Made by a program: the position numbers and the translations under genes. DNA of 64,000 nucleotides from Terebella lapidaria (lineage: Eukaryota > Annelida > Polychaeta > Terebellida > Terebellidae), in assembly GCA_949152475.1 (NCBI GenBank), contig OX424555.1:97559515-97623514 (forward strand), given 5' to 3'. Each line of letters opens with the position of its first letter. The first letter of the stretch is position 1. Positions 35,033 to 47,000 of this stretch are shown piece after piece. The notes under the pieces were generated by a model. The model saw only the letters and a list, made by a program, of their open reading frames with translations, was not told the origin of the DNA and did no database searches.

Positions 35033-35909
35033 CGCTCAATAGCCTGTCTGTATTTCAGCGAGATATACCCTACTGAAATGTATCCTGATGTACCATGACA
35101 TACTCATGAAAATAGTTTTGAGAGGCCTACTTCACCTGGGAATTGAACGGCGATTTCATTCTTTCAGCTTTAAAATTTACAGCTAGCAATATACATCAAC
35201 GGAGAATTTAGCCCCACCTAGGATTTCTCGGTCCACACTCGATTTTCAGTTTGATTTCATTTAAATTGTGAAATCCTTTGAGAGCAGCTTCTCTGTGTGA
35301 AAAAGGCTACACCCCAACGTCTTTTTTATCCGAAATTCAAATTACTGCAATACGTCGATGCCTGGTAGATTTTAGGCTTCACAGCGAGTTATCTTGAAAC
35401 TGTATTATGCCATACCATAGTACAGTAAAACCACTATGCCTGATCACAGAGTCGGATTCCATCTTTTTACCAGCAATCATTTCAATCATTTGTCTAATCG
35501 CTGGCATATCGAAAAACAAATGATATAATTATGCAAGTGTTAATATAATACCCCCCAAAGAACACATCACGGCTTACAGTCATGGTTTCTCCTGTCTGAC
35601 TTTTCATCTTCCGGAGAGAGGGGTGGAGCAGGGGTAGAGGTTTTACGTGCTACTCCCCCATGTCATTACAAATATTGGATATACGTACGTGTGATAGTTT
35701 ACCGTAGGCCCTACATGTATAATATCCATAATTTCTAGTATATATTTTGTATCTCATTTGCAGGCCTACTTGCCTGGTATGCATGTTCAGCTCTAGCGAT
35801 ACAGTGTACAACTGGTCCTGATATAATTTTTATTTTGTGCCCATAACACCGCCCCCGACCCCCCCCCCCCCACCCCCGACAGCCTCATTTCAGCCTGAAA
35901 CACATCTAC
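35033..35909. other. Unassigned DNA inside the nested block
   Basis: No gene is recognised. A C-rich run (about 14 C) lies near 35860. Confidence 0.5.
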
Positions 35910-35930
35910 GTTTATTTTATACATCACCAA

Positions 35931-36099
35931 TCTAAACTACTACATGCTCCTTTTCGATCCTTTGGATCGTTCTGGATAGAAATTCGCGTACTGAAAGCAA
36001 GGCACGATCGTCTGCCTGCATGACTCAAGCGCTCCTTTTGCCGCCAAAACCGCCGCGCATATGCGCGCGCAGCTGCGCAGAAGCTTCACTTTTCTGTCC
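35931..36099 (+). repeat. Left inverted terminal repeat of DIRS
   Basis: 169 bp, the near-exact inverse of 42084–42252, from CTAAACTACTACATGC to CTTTTCTGTCC. It includes the self-complementary CGCATATGCGCG. Confidence 0.92.
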
Positions 36100-39000
36100 A
36101 CCGCCATTTTTGCTTGGCAGCTTTGGATTTTGGTTCCCGGTGAATTCGTAGAATTTAGTCTGCAAACTAGACTTTTGCGTTATATTCTTACGGAATTTCA
36201 CCTGCCACGTTCATAGACATCGTTTTGTGTCTATTTGGATAAGTATTGGTCGATAGTTTGTTACTTGCTAGATCGTCAGCGATTTGTATAGCCAGTTCAC
36301 CCTATTATCGTCCATCCGTCGTACTTGATAGTGTATTTGTTGTTTACATCTATCAATAGTTCTACGTTAATTTTCTACTGTATATATTTTGTAAACGTAT
36401 ACTGTAGTTTATATATTCGTAGTCCTCTTAGGGTTCTTTTTCAGCGCGGTCTCAGGTTTGCGTATTTTGCCCGCCCTGTTACTGTGTGTGGTTAGTTCCC
36501 TTTCGTGATCATGACTTCACAATCCTGCCTTGGTACCGGTGCCATGGACGAACGTCCATGCCCGAAGTGTCTGGTCAATACCCTCCGAGGAGGGGAGAAA
36601 CACAGTTTGTGTTTCGACTGTTTAGACCATGGCCCGATATCTATGGAGGATTTGAGGTGTGATCTGTGCCGTTTCTGGCGTCCCTCTTCCTTCGTGCAGG
36701 CGACTGCAAAGTATTCCGAAGCCTCGTTGGCTCGTCGGGATGCTTTGAGGCTTGCGAAAGCTTCGGCTCCGCAAGTCCGCCAGTCGCCCATGGAGGTGGA
36801 GACTCCGCCTGTGACGACACAGATTGCGTCCGGTGTTAGCCAGCCCCTGGGGCTAACACAGGACATGGTCAACGCGGCTGTGCAATCCTTCTTTGCACAG
36901 TCGTTATCGTCCCTTCAGGGTCCCCTCCTGCCGGGTCTCTCTTCCCTGCTTGGACAGGGAGTCCCGGCCGGTTCTTCGGCTGCCCCTTCGTCGCAGGGAG
37001 AGCTTGCTCCCCCTGCTGGCAAGAAGTCGAAATCTTCTAAGAAGAAGGTTTCAGTTCTTGCCAAGGCGAAAGCAGCCAAGGAACCGCACTCCACCTTCGT
37101 CGTCCCTCAGTCGGGGCCGATCGAGGTGGAGGGGTCCGTCGTCTCTTCCCCTGGGCTTTCCAAGAAGAGGAAGCGTGCTTCCTCTAAGCGCCGTGGTGCT
37201 GAGACCACATCGATTTTCGATGTGGCTCAGGCTTCGTCCGACCTCTCGGTGGGCGACGATCAGGCTTCGGGCTTCGATCGGCGGAGCATCTTGGATGGCT
37301 CATTCGGGTCCTCGGTCTCGAGGTTCGAGGGGGAAGAGTTCCCTTTGTTTGGGGGTGAGGCTCTCGATCGTTCGTGCGATCGTGAGTCTTCACTTGGCGG
37401 TCGTGCTCCTGGTCCTCGATCAGGGCACGATCGGGCGGGTGGTGCTGGGGTCGTTCCTCAGGACCACTCAAGTCCTGTGTACGCGGATGTAAGTCGCCGG
37501 ACGGGCGCGATCGCTGAGCAGGCATTCCCTCGCCCGTCCTTTGATGTACCCTTGGGGTCATCGAGGTCTTCGATCGGACCTGTGAGGTCCAACGATCGGG
37601 GGGGTCGAGTGGAAGCTGATCAGGAGTCGTCCTCCTCGGAGGATGAGACTTCCGATCAGGCCGGGGGTTCTAACTTCCGGTGGGCTTTGGAGTCGGTCGC
37701 AAGGCGTATGGACTTGCCGATCGATGCTCCAGGGCCCTCACGGGGAACCGGTAGGTTCGCGTCGGCGCCAGTTCGTCGGCCGATCCGGCTCCCTGTGGCT
37801 CCCGCGTTGGTCAAGTCCTTCGACAAGATCAACAAGGGAGTTACGGCTAAGAAGGATGTGGCTCGTACGGAGTCGACATTCCCGACTAGCCGTGTTCGAC
37901 CTGAGTCGATCGACACCTATCGGACTGTAGAGTCCGAGGGTGGACATCAGACTTCCGTCCCGGTCGAAGACCCTAACCTTCACCTGCTTTCCCGGAAGCA
38001 GGGTACGGTCTGGTCAGCTTATGTGAAAAAGGCTCGCCTTTCTTACTGGCAGACGCTGTCTCATCAGTTGATGGGGCAGCTCTCGTTGACGGATCACCTG
38101 ACCACTTTGGTTCAGGAGTTTGTGGACGAGGCGGATCTGGAGGAGGGGAGTCGCGCCAACATTCATGCAGCACTCGGCGTCTTGGCCGGAGTGGTCCATG
38201 CTGCTGAGCGTGACAGTGCGCACCTGGGCGCACAATTGGATCTCACCATGCGTGATGCCGATCTCCGTCTGCTTGACGTGTCCGCTACGGACGTCGCTGA
38301 GCTACGTGGGAGGCCGCTTTTCTCAGGCTATACCTACGCCAACCTCTCTCGATCGGATATTTCCGTCATGCGGGAACATCTCCGGGATGAGGCTATGGCC
38401 AAGGCTTTGCTTGGGAAGTCGGCGGGGTCTGGGACAGGCAAGAAGACCAAGGGTCAGAAGCCTGCCCAACCTCAGGCACCACATGCACCCGCTTCTGCGC
38501 AGCCGCCCTTTCGGGGGGCGCAGCCTCCCCCTCCCCAGGGGGATGGCAAGCGTGGAGGCAAAGGGGGTGGACGCTTCAAAGGCAAAGGGAAATCTTCTGC
38601 TAAGAAGTGACTCGTTGCGGGAAAGCGTAGGCTCTGTGGAAGGTTCAGTTCTGTCGGAATTCGATCTTCCACAACCTGGTCCAGTCGGCGGACGCCTGGC
38701 TCAGTTCGTCCAGAACTGGAGCGATCTGGCGTCGTCAGACAATTCAGTCGTGGCATGGGTGAAGTTCGGTCTCACCTTCAGATGGGAGGCTGGAAAACCA
38801 CCGATCAGACCCAAAGCGTGGTTCTTCCCTGTGCCCGGCGATCGGGAAAAGTTTCAGCTTCTGCAGCACGAGGTGCAGCAGTTGCTAGAGAAACGTGCGA
38901 TCGAGGTGGTCAAGGACGAGAGAGGATTCTATTCTCTCATCTTCCTAGTGCCGAAAAAGACAGGCGGGTGGCGTCCCGTTTTCGATCTGTCAAACCTCAA

Positions 39001-41918
39001 CAAATTCCTGATCATACCCAGGTTCAAGATGGATTCGGCGCTTTCCGTTCAGAAAGCTCTGTCCAAGGGGAAGTGGGCAGTCAGTATCGACGTCAAGGAC
39101 GCGTACTTACATGTGCCCATACACCCAGCCGATCGGCGATACCTCAAGTTCGCCTTCGAGGGTTCGGTGTATCAGTTCAGGGTACTTCCTTTTGGAGTAG
39201 CCACCGCCCCTTACGTGTTCACCCGTATCGTAAGGACGATGGCGGCCAGGTTTCGATCGGTTGGAATTCAATTCCACCATTATATCGACGATTGGTTAAT
39301 CATAGCCGACTCCCCGTCTCAGGCTATAGAGCAATCCGGGTTCGTCCTCAGGTTGGCGACCAGCCTTGGCTGGATCCCCAATTGGGCGAAGTCTCATCTG
39401 TCCCCGACACAGAGGTTCGAGTATGTCGGGGTAGATTACGATCTAGAGCGAGGAGTAGCTCTTCCTCCGCGGAAGAGAGTTCTCAAGGCGATTGCGGCGA
39501 TGGAGGTCGCGCTGACGCAGTCGTCGATCACAGCTCGACAGTTTCTGTCCATCATCGGTCTGTTGGCGTCGATGGAGAAACAGGTGCCGTTCGGCAGGTG
39601 CTTCCTCAGACCCATTCAATGGTGTCTAGCGTTGCAATGGCGGATCCTCACCGATCGACTAGACCAAGTCGTATCGGTGGACGATCGTGCTCGGGAAGCA
39701 ATGCATTGGTGGCGGGACCATCGGAATCTTTTCCGAGGGATGCCACTGGCGGAGTATCTGCCCGATCGGACCTTCTTCACCGATGCGTCAGAATTGGCTT
39801 TGGGAGCTCATATGGACGAGCACGAACTCTCTGCTGTGTGGAACACGAGAGAGAGGGTGTTGCACATCAATGTCCTAGAGCTGTGAGCGGTGAGACGTGC
39901 GTTCGAGATCTGGGGGCCTCAGAGTCCCCCAGGGACGAAGTGGCTGGTCTTCACAGACAACAGCACAATAGTGGCGCACATAAACAAACAAGGTGGAACT
40001 CGGTCGAGTCAGCTTTGTTTGGAGGCCGAGTGTCTGATCAGGTTTGCCTTCAAGTACCGTCTGTTTATCAGGGCGAGGCACCTGCCGGGCCACAGGAATG
40101 TCCTAGCGGACGCTCTGTCGAGACCGGACAAGATCATAGGCACGGAGTGGAGTTTGCATCCGGGGGTGTTTCGGCGCGTTTGTCAGGCGTTCGGGACACC
40201 GAACATAGACCTGTTCGCAACCTCTCGGAATCACAAGCTCCCGGTCTACTTCTCACCTCTGCCAGAGAGCGAGGCACTGGCTGTGGACGCGATGTCTCAG
40301 TCGTGGGACGGGATGTTCGGGTATGCGTACCCGCCAACTCGGTTCCTAACAGAAGTGCTGCACAAGGTAGCCAGGTCTCAGTGCGAGATTCTGTTGGTGG
40401 CGCCATGCTGGCCGATGCAGGCGTGGTTCCCCCTGCTACTGTCCCTCCTGATCGATGTACCACGGGTTCTCCCGATCGAGGACAGGTTGCTGAAGCAACC
40501 GGGGCGGGATATATTTCACGATTCCGTCCACGTGCTCAAATTACACGTGTGGAGGCTATCGAGCGATCCTTCCAGGAGGCAGGATTTTCTCAGCAGGTGT
40601 CCGTACATCTCGCGAGAAAGAATAGGAGATTCTCCTCTAAAACGTATGAGGCTAAATGGAGAGTATTCGTACGTTGGTGTAACGGAAGGCGCATTGATCC
40701 GCTCTCTGCCCCTCTGAATGCAGTGCTAGACTTTCTCTGCTATCTCTTTGATAGGCTTAATTTGAAGCCTACTACGATCGAGGGATACAGGTCCATGCTG
40801 GGCCCTGTATTCCGTGCTAGGGGGATCGATTTAACTAATAATCGTATCCTTGCTGATCTCTTGGCGTCCTAGGACGCAAAGGCCACGGGGAGTTCCTACT
40901 CTACCGGATTGGGACATGGCTTTTGTGCTATATTGTCTTACTAAAGCACCTTGGGAGCCTCTCAAGGAAGTTTCCTTGCAGAGGTTAACTCTTAAGACTT
41001 TCTTGCTAGTTATGCTAGCAAGTGGTCGAAGACGCTCAGATGTCGCGGCGATCGACGTATCGCGAGTCGCATTTGGCGCGGATGGGTCCGTTTCCTTATA
41101 CCCAGTACGTGATTTTATGCCTAAAACACGTGCTGCAGTTGAGGGCGGGAAAGCGTTCTCCCCTATCGTAATTCCGTCACTGGGCGGTTACGTAGGACGG
41201 AATGAGCCGGACGCTCTATTGTGCCCGGTAAGAGCGCTGAAAATCTACATCGATCGTACCAGATCGATCAGGAAAGATCGCAAGCGGTTATTTATTTCCT
41301 ATCAGCCTAATAGGGCTACGGATATCTCCACAGCTACACTATCCCGATGGGTGAAGGTTGTAGTGAGGACTGTCTATGCGGAGTCAGGTGCTGACGATCG
41401 AGTCACTTACAAAATATCGTCCCACCAAATCCGACACATCTCGATGTCTTTGGCGGCCAGGTCGAATATTCCGTTGGAATATATCGTGAGGGCTGGAATG
41501 TGGACTAATTCTACGACATTCATCGGGTTCTATCTGTCCAATGCTGCCGAACTTCAGGACCAGTCGTCCAGATTTAGACTGGGTCCGCTGGTCGTAGCGC
41601 AAGCTGTTGTTTGAACCAGCGGGACAGAAAAGTCTTGGTTTTAACGTGCACGTGTATATACCGGTAAGCAACACTTTGTGTTTGTGTTTGAGTTCTTTAT
41701 GTTACGGTCTCAAGTAGAGTTCCGTTTTCCACCGATGGGTGAAGAAGAAATTCGTGCATGTCGGAGGCAAGCGATCGCACCGCTACGTGAGTATCTTTAT
41801 TATATTACTAAAGATATATCGAAAATGTAGCATTTTAGCGATTCGCTTGAAATCAAGACTATCGTCTGTTTTCATGACTCTCTAGCACTACTGCTCCACC
41901 GCCTATCCTTTGATTCTA

Positions 41919-42021
41919 AGGAGCATGTAGTAGTTTAGATTGGTGATGTATAAAATAAACTTCCCAAATTTTAATTGTAAATTTGCCGTTTATTGTTATT
42001 ACTCACCTCTAAACTACTACA
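41919..42021 (+). repeat. Internal complementary region of DIRS
   Basis: 41919–41960 is the reverse complement of the left outer end (35910–35951), and 41961–42021 that of the right outer end (about 42239–42299). In DIRS elements this region is thought to template a circular intermediate. Confidence 0.92.
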
Positions 42022-42083
42022 GTAAAGGCCCTCCCATCCATCCCCGCCAGTTGTGTGCTAGGGGCTTCCTTTTGTCGTTTTTT

Positions 42084-42252
42084 GGACAGAAAAGTGAAGC
42101 TTCTGCGCAGCTGCGCGCGCATATGCGCGGCGGTTTTGGCGGCAAAAGGAGCGCTCGAGTCATGCAGGCAGACGATCGTGCCTTGCTTTCAGTACGCGAA
42201 TTTCTATCCAGAACGATCCAAAGGATCGAAAAGGAGCATGTAGTAGTTTAGA
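42084..42252 (-). repeat. Right inverted terminal repeat of DIRS
   Basis: The inverse of the left repeat, with very few differences. That points to a young copy. Confidence 0.92.
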
Positions 42253-42574
42253 GGTGAGTAATAACAATAAACGGCAAATTTACAATTAAAATTTGGGAAA
42301 TTTGTACTTTCTTCAGTGCTTCGTCCCCTGTACCTGCAACCACTTTCCGGCATCAAAGATTCTGTACAGAGAATTCTTTTCCCCCGTGACGTCAGAAACG
42401 TCATTTTACGTAAAAAGATGCTGACCGCTCTCCACGTGGAATATCGGTCTTCGGACCGCTGTAGATCTCATCTGTGTGTTCAGAAAGGCTCTATTTCCGT
42501 CTGCATGCATATATTTATGAATATTGTTGCATGTAGATCGATTTAATAATCACATCAAATATCATGTCCATGGC

Positions 42575-42615
42575 CCTTTGACCTCAGCCTCAAATTTTTT
42601 TGCAGAGTCAAAAAA
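42575..42615. repeat. Remnant of the ~143-bp satellite right of the nested block
   Basis: CCTCAGCCTCAAATTTTTTTGC then AGAGTC resembles the satellite words GACCTCGACCTGAAATTTTTT and GCCGAGTC in the same order, as expected if the unit broken at 33780 resumes here. Confidence 0.5.
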
Positions 42616-42815
42616 TTAAATTAGTCTTAACACCGGAATGCCCCCAAGGCATCTTTAGGCCTTGACGTCTAGTATTCAAAAGTCTTTAGGGACTAGTCTT
42701 TATGGATAACTAGTGTCATGAACTACAAAAAACAAAAACATCATTTTACCAGCGCCTGAGAGACCATCGTTTGCTATGCACGGGCCCATATATGGAGGAG
42801 GTTAATACAGCAATA

Positions 42816-43362
42816 CACTACCCACCAAAGGTTTAGGTTCAACATGTGAGCGACATCAAGAGTTAGAAATGCTCAGCTCAAAGTCCAGATCTGAACCTCA
42901 TCTGAACTGTATCTCACACCTTGGTCGGATAGAGGCCTCCAGACACCCTGGCAGCTCTTGAAAAACTACCAAGGACACTTTTCTGGATCTTGTCTGGATC
43001 TTGTCAGGACCTTGTTGTGCAGAGTCTGGGCGGTGTGAGAAGCCCACAGATGACACACATGTTAATAATGAATTAACCCAAGAAGTACACACCTGTATTA
43101 CAATAATAACATGTGTGTCGTCCTTGGAATGCTAACAAGGCCTCGGTTCTGCACGACAAGCTCCTGACGAGATCCAGAAAAATATCCTCTTGCCAAGTTT
43201 TTACGCAGACTTGTCCCAAGTGCTGCCAAGGTGTTTGGAGGCGTTTGTGCAACAGCTGACCACAGTGTGAGATGACATTTACTGGTAAATCTAGTTCAGA
43301 ATTGGACTTTGGGCTGTCCTGATGTCGCTCACATGTTGAACCTAAATTTTTGGTGGGTAGTG
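42816..43362. mobile_element. Mariner-type fold-back element, 547 bp
   Basis: Termini CACTACCCACCAAA inverted at both ends, followed by AGGTTCAACATGTGAGCGAC in both arms. TA dinucleotides flank it (42814–42815 and 43363–43364), the usual Tc1/mariner duplication. The two halves are inverted copies over about 270 bp (TTTCTGGATC, CCTTGGCAG and GTGTGTC words in mirror order), so the element is nearly all hairpin. No transposase. Confidence 0.85.
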
Positions 43363-43364
43363 TA

Positions 43365-44018
43365 TATCAGGCTGACTGCACTCTGTGTAATCCATAGTAG
43401 AATTTTCACAAACATTAATAGTTTCAAGTTTTGACAGAGAAATAAGCCGCCACTCACAGAACAATGAGGCCAGCTCTTATCAATTACTGATGCTGACTAC
43501 TTCGAACTGTACAGGGCGATGGCCTACCGGTATACTAGTATATAATATCACTGCATTGTCTTATTACCATATTTTGTTTGGCATGAATTCACAAACTGAA
43601 AATTAAAAACCTGTTGTAGACAAACTTAAACTTCAAAAATCTTTTTGTCTTCTGAGATAAAAACATTTTCTCCTTTAGTATTTTGATTAAATTGACCAAA
43701 CAAGTTGGTAGCACACCACTGTTATAGGTAACCAGATTCAGATTCAGACCTATCTCAAGTGCATTCTTTTTATTTTGATCCATGTGCACCAAGAAATCAG
43801 TTTGTCGTAGAAACGGTCATGGAACAAAATCAGGATATTCCATGTCTTCCAGGCAATGATCAGATACAAGTACGGTAGGCCTCCACAGTAAAATGATATG
43901 TCTAAAGTTTTTTGTACCATATATAAGTATTACCGGGTATGTACCATATATGAACAAAAGTCAATGACCTTCATTTGATTTGCCAACATCGTTTATTTCA
44001 TATTTCACTATCTTGCAG
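43365..44018. other. Upstream region or leader intron of the V-ATPase gene
   Basis: No coding exon is seen. The stretch ends with an acceptor-like TATCTTGCAG at 44009–44018, so it is probably the end of an intron in the 5' untranslated region. Confidence 0.5.
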
Positions 44019-44028
44019 GTGAATCATA

Positions 44029-44049
44029 ATGCTGAATTTCACTGACTGA
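44029..44049 (+). promoter_or_regulatory. Short upstream ORF in V-ATPase leader
   Basis: ATG followed by five codons and TGA (MLNFTD), 50 nt before the V-ATPase start codon and downstream of a likely acceptor at 44018. If that exon is used as read, this frame precedes the main start on the mRNA and could lower initiation. Confidence 0.4.
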
Positions 44050-44099
44050 CTCCAATAGTGACAGATTCTGTATAGTTCCGAGAGCAGCCCTCTGACACA

Positions 44100-47000
44100 A
44101 TGGGTTCTCTATTCCGGAGTGAGGACATGTCGCTGTGCCAGTTATATCTGCAGGCCGAGGCAGCGTATAACTGTGTGGCGGAGCTGGGCGAACTGGGGCT
44201 CGTACAGTTCAAAGATGTAGGAAATACTCATCGAAACTTGTACATGTCAACTTAAAATAGAAATAAATTTAAAAGAGCATCATGATTTTCTGACTTGACT
44301 ACTGTGGAGATCTGTTATACAACAGTATGTGCTCCATTTAGTCAGGCAGTTTCACTTGAATTCTGTCTGTTTTTTTAGTTGAACCAGGATGTCAATGCTT
44401 TCCAACGGAAGTTCGTCAGTGAGTTGAGACGATGTGAAGAGATGGAACGACAGCTGCGTATGTATAAACACCACGTGGCGGCCAATATCCGGTTGTGAAT
44501 GTCGCCTGTAAATGCAGAATTTGGCAAGGAATGAAATTCCTGAATGCACCTTGAATGTACTTCAATCATCTCACAGGATTCTTTGACCACGAGCTGAAAC
44601 GAGAGAAGATGGAAGCGACAGAGCTGTTGTCAAACCCAGACACTCCGGCACCAAGGGATATGGTCGATCTTGAGGTCTGACATAAATTTAGCACGGTTAC
44701 AAATATTTAATTCTCGTCGATTGACAAGAATTGTGTCTACAAAGTTTGACATTAACCTTTTTTCAACACTATGATACACATACATTGTATCAGTATGCAT
44801 GTATTTGCAAGTATGTGTAGCAACTAGAATATAGCTGTTTCTGATTTAGGCAACTTATGAGAATCTGGAGGGAGAACTAAAGGACCTAAATGTAAGCATC
44901 GAGGCTTTGATGCGGAACCATCTGGAGCTGAAAGAACTTCAGAATGTCCTCAAGCACACGGAGGACTTCTTCCTTGAGGTGACCGGCTTCTCGTGGGCTG
45001 GCTGGGCAGGGGAGGGGGTCAATGATATTAATGGTTATTGGTAGGAGGCCAGGAGGAGGTTAATGAATGGGCACTGGTGGGAGGGGGTTAATGGTGGTTG
45101 GTAGGTGAGGGGTTAATGAATGACAATAATACATGTAGTGGCAGCTAGTGGTGCAGGGGTATTAGCTTCTGCCATGTATATAAAAATTATCTATATCATA
45201 TTATGCATATTAACAGTGATGGTGACATACATCGGATATGGATCAACTGCTATCTTTGCTGCGTTTTCAATGACGTTCACTGACGACTTAGGGCAATTGC
45301 TTTACATACACTCTGTTGGTGTGAACTTTGATAATTTAGTGCCTTTAGTGATGCAAAGTGAATGCTAACCACTGGACCTATAGATCCATTCATCATCAAA
45401 GATATCAAATCTTTATAATATGGATATTTTCCCGGGCACAAAATGTCAGTTACTGATGTCTAGTGGTTGCTCTATAACCCATTACACTATATTATTATTT
45501 CACCACAGCTCTATGGTGTATAAACTGTAGGTCCCAGAATTCCTGTCATAATCTTGTTGACGTTTTTCCATCTGTACTGGTAGATGGCCTAGATTCATGT
45601 TAGTTTTCTGTTCTAGTTCGTAGTTATGGGCTGCAGGACCATTGGCTCATTTATTCATATTTTTGCATGACATTGTCATTGAGTTGAAACTCCACACCAA
45701 TGCTCATCAACTGTATCACGTAACATAGTACTAAATGTTGAGCCTACCGCCGATTTTGAGCGATTTCACTCGACAAGACTATGTCTTGCATGGGTTTGTG
45801 CAGTGTTTGTATCATTTTGGTCAACATTTTATGGAGTTTCATGTCATGTGTGTCTTCAATAGTCTAACACAAATGTATTTGCTTGAATGTTTACATAAGC
45901 ACCAAAATAACTTTACTGGATAGATTGCATGGCTTTGAACAATGTCACATGCAAAAATCTATTTGATACTATATACATTAAGAATATGATCTTACATTTT
46001 ACAGATGCACAAAGAAATCTGATGAAGTTAATTGGTGTGAATGTAGTCTGTATTGTCTGATGTTGTTTCCGTGGTAACAGCCTGCCTCTGAACCCTGGCC
46101 CACATCCGTGTATACATGTACAGGTTGCTATAGTAACTGTATAGTTTCTGGGTGGTGTCTTCAAGTCTGGGGCAAGGTGTTTTACTGTATCACTGTAAGA
46201 TATCTAGCAGAGCTATGGATTTGTCACCATCGTGATGCTGTGTCTAATGAACTGTGTCTAATGAGAGACTACTCTCCTGTATATTTCTCAACCAATTTTG
46301 ATTATGTTCATGCTATGGCAAGACCTTGACACATATTGATTTTGGTTTAAGTCATTCATTATTGACATTGATGAAAGACACTGGCTGGGCAATGGAGCTA
46401 TTAACACATTGTGATTGGCAGAGATGATGGGACATCCTAGGGATACACTGTCATGGTCGTTAGAATGACCGAAGAATTCTAGTTTCAGGTGCATGTTTCT
46501 ACCTGCCTCACAAAACATGTTCTAAATTTTTCTTCTTACCTTTATGGTTTGCAGCAACTTTAAACTTTCTTGCTGTGTCTCCGTGAGTTAAACCGTGAGT
46601 TAAGCATAATCTCTATAACATGCAAATACATACATTTACATTGTTTCATGTACACCTGTCGTGTTTACTTGTTAGCAAGCTCCCAACCTCCATGTTTAAA
46701 ATATGTGTGTGTTATCATGGTTATTTGTAAGTGTTGGCCAAGGATCGGCTGTATGATGCCTGCATGCGAGTAACCTAATCATGCATGCCAATATCATGTG
46801 AGCTGTGTATAATCGAAATGATCAAAAAATGAAATGTAGAATTCATCAATCATAAGTAATGATTAGTTCATTCAGCATGAAATAAACCAACCTTCCCCTG
46901 ATCTCAGAAACTAACTCCTGATGATAGAACCAGCACCTTGCTAGCCCGTCTCGTGTGCTAACTCTGTTGCTATGGTAGCCATGGATGTGTACATGGGTGT

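Larger units (their letters stand above)
35910..42299 (+). mobile_element. DIRS-type tyrosine-recombinase retroelement
   Basis: About 6.4 kb. Inverted terminal repeats of 169 bp (35931–36099, 42084–42252) are continued by unique end extensions, and an internal complementary region (41919–42021) carries the reverse complement of both extensions, joined AAC|TTC. This is the diagnostic DIRS design. Coding parts in order: a gag-like frame with an N-terminal Cys-rich region (about 36505–38610); reverse transcriptase with the YIDDW active site near 39285 and a following RNase H (about 38630–40150); the methyltransferase-like region of DIRS elements (about 40150–40560); a tyrosine recombinase with Arg, HxxR and Tyr catalytic blocks (about 40570–41614). 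Adjacent frames overlap, as the family does. It looks nearly whole, with perhaps one or two breaks, and is probably a recent insertion. Confidence 0.92.
33781..42574. mobile_element. TIR element nested in the satellite and hosting others
   Basis: The left edge starts AAAGGGCCACGGACA and the right edge ends with the inverted partner of AAAGGGCCATGGACA. About 180 bp inward, both arms carry GTGACGTCACGGGGGAA in opposite orientation. The satellite unit stops at …TATTATGGAT on the left and resumes at CCTCAGCCTCAAATTTTTTT on the right, so the whole block interrupts one satellite unit. It contains the hAT-type MITE at 34194–35024 and the DIRS element at 35910–42299. Exact ends and duplication are uncertain. 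Confidence 0.55.

Noticed and set aside
45120-45368. 82-codon frame in intron 4 with hydrophobic segments
   Set aside because: Falls inside an intron of a gene with a complete, phase-consistent exon set; low-complexity AT-rich composition explains hydrophobicity.
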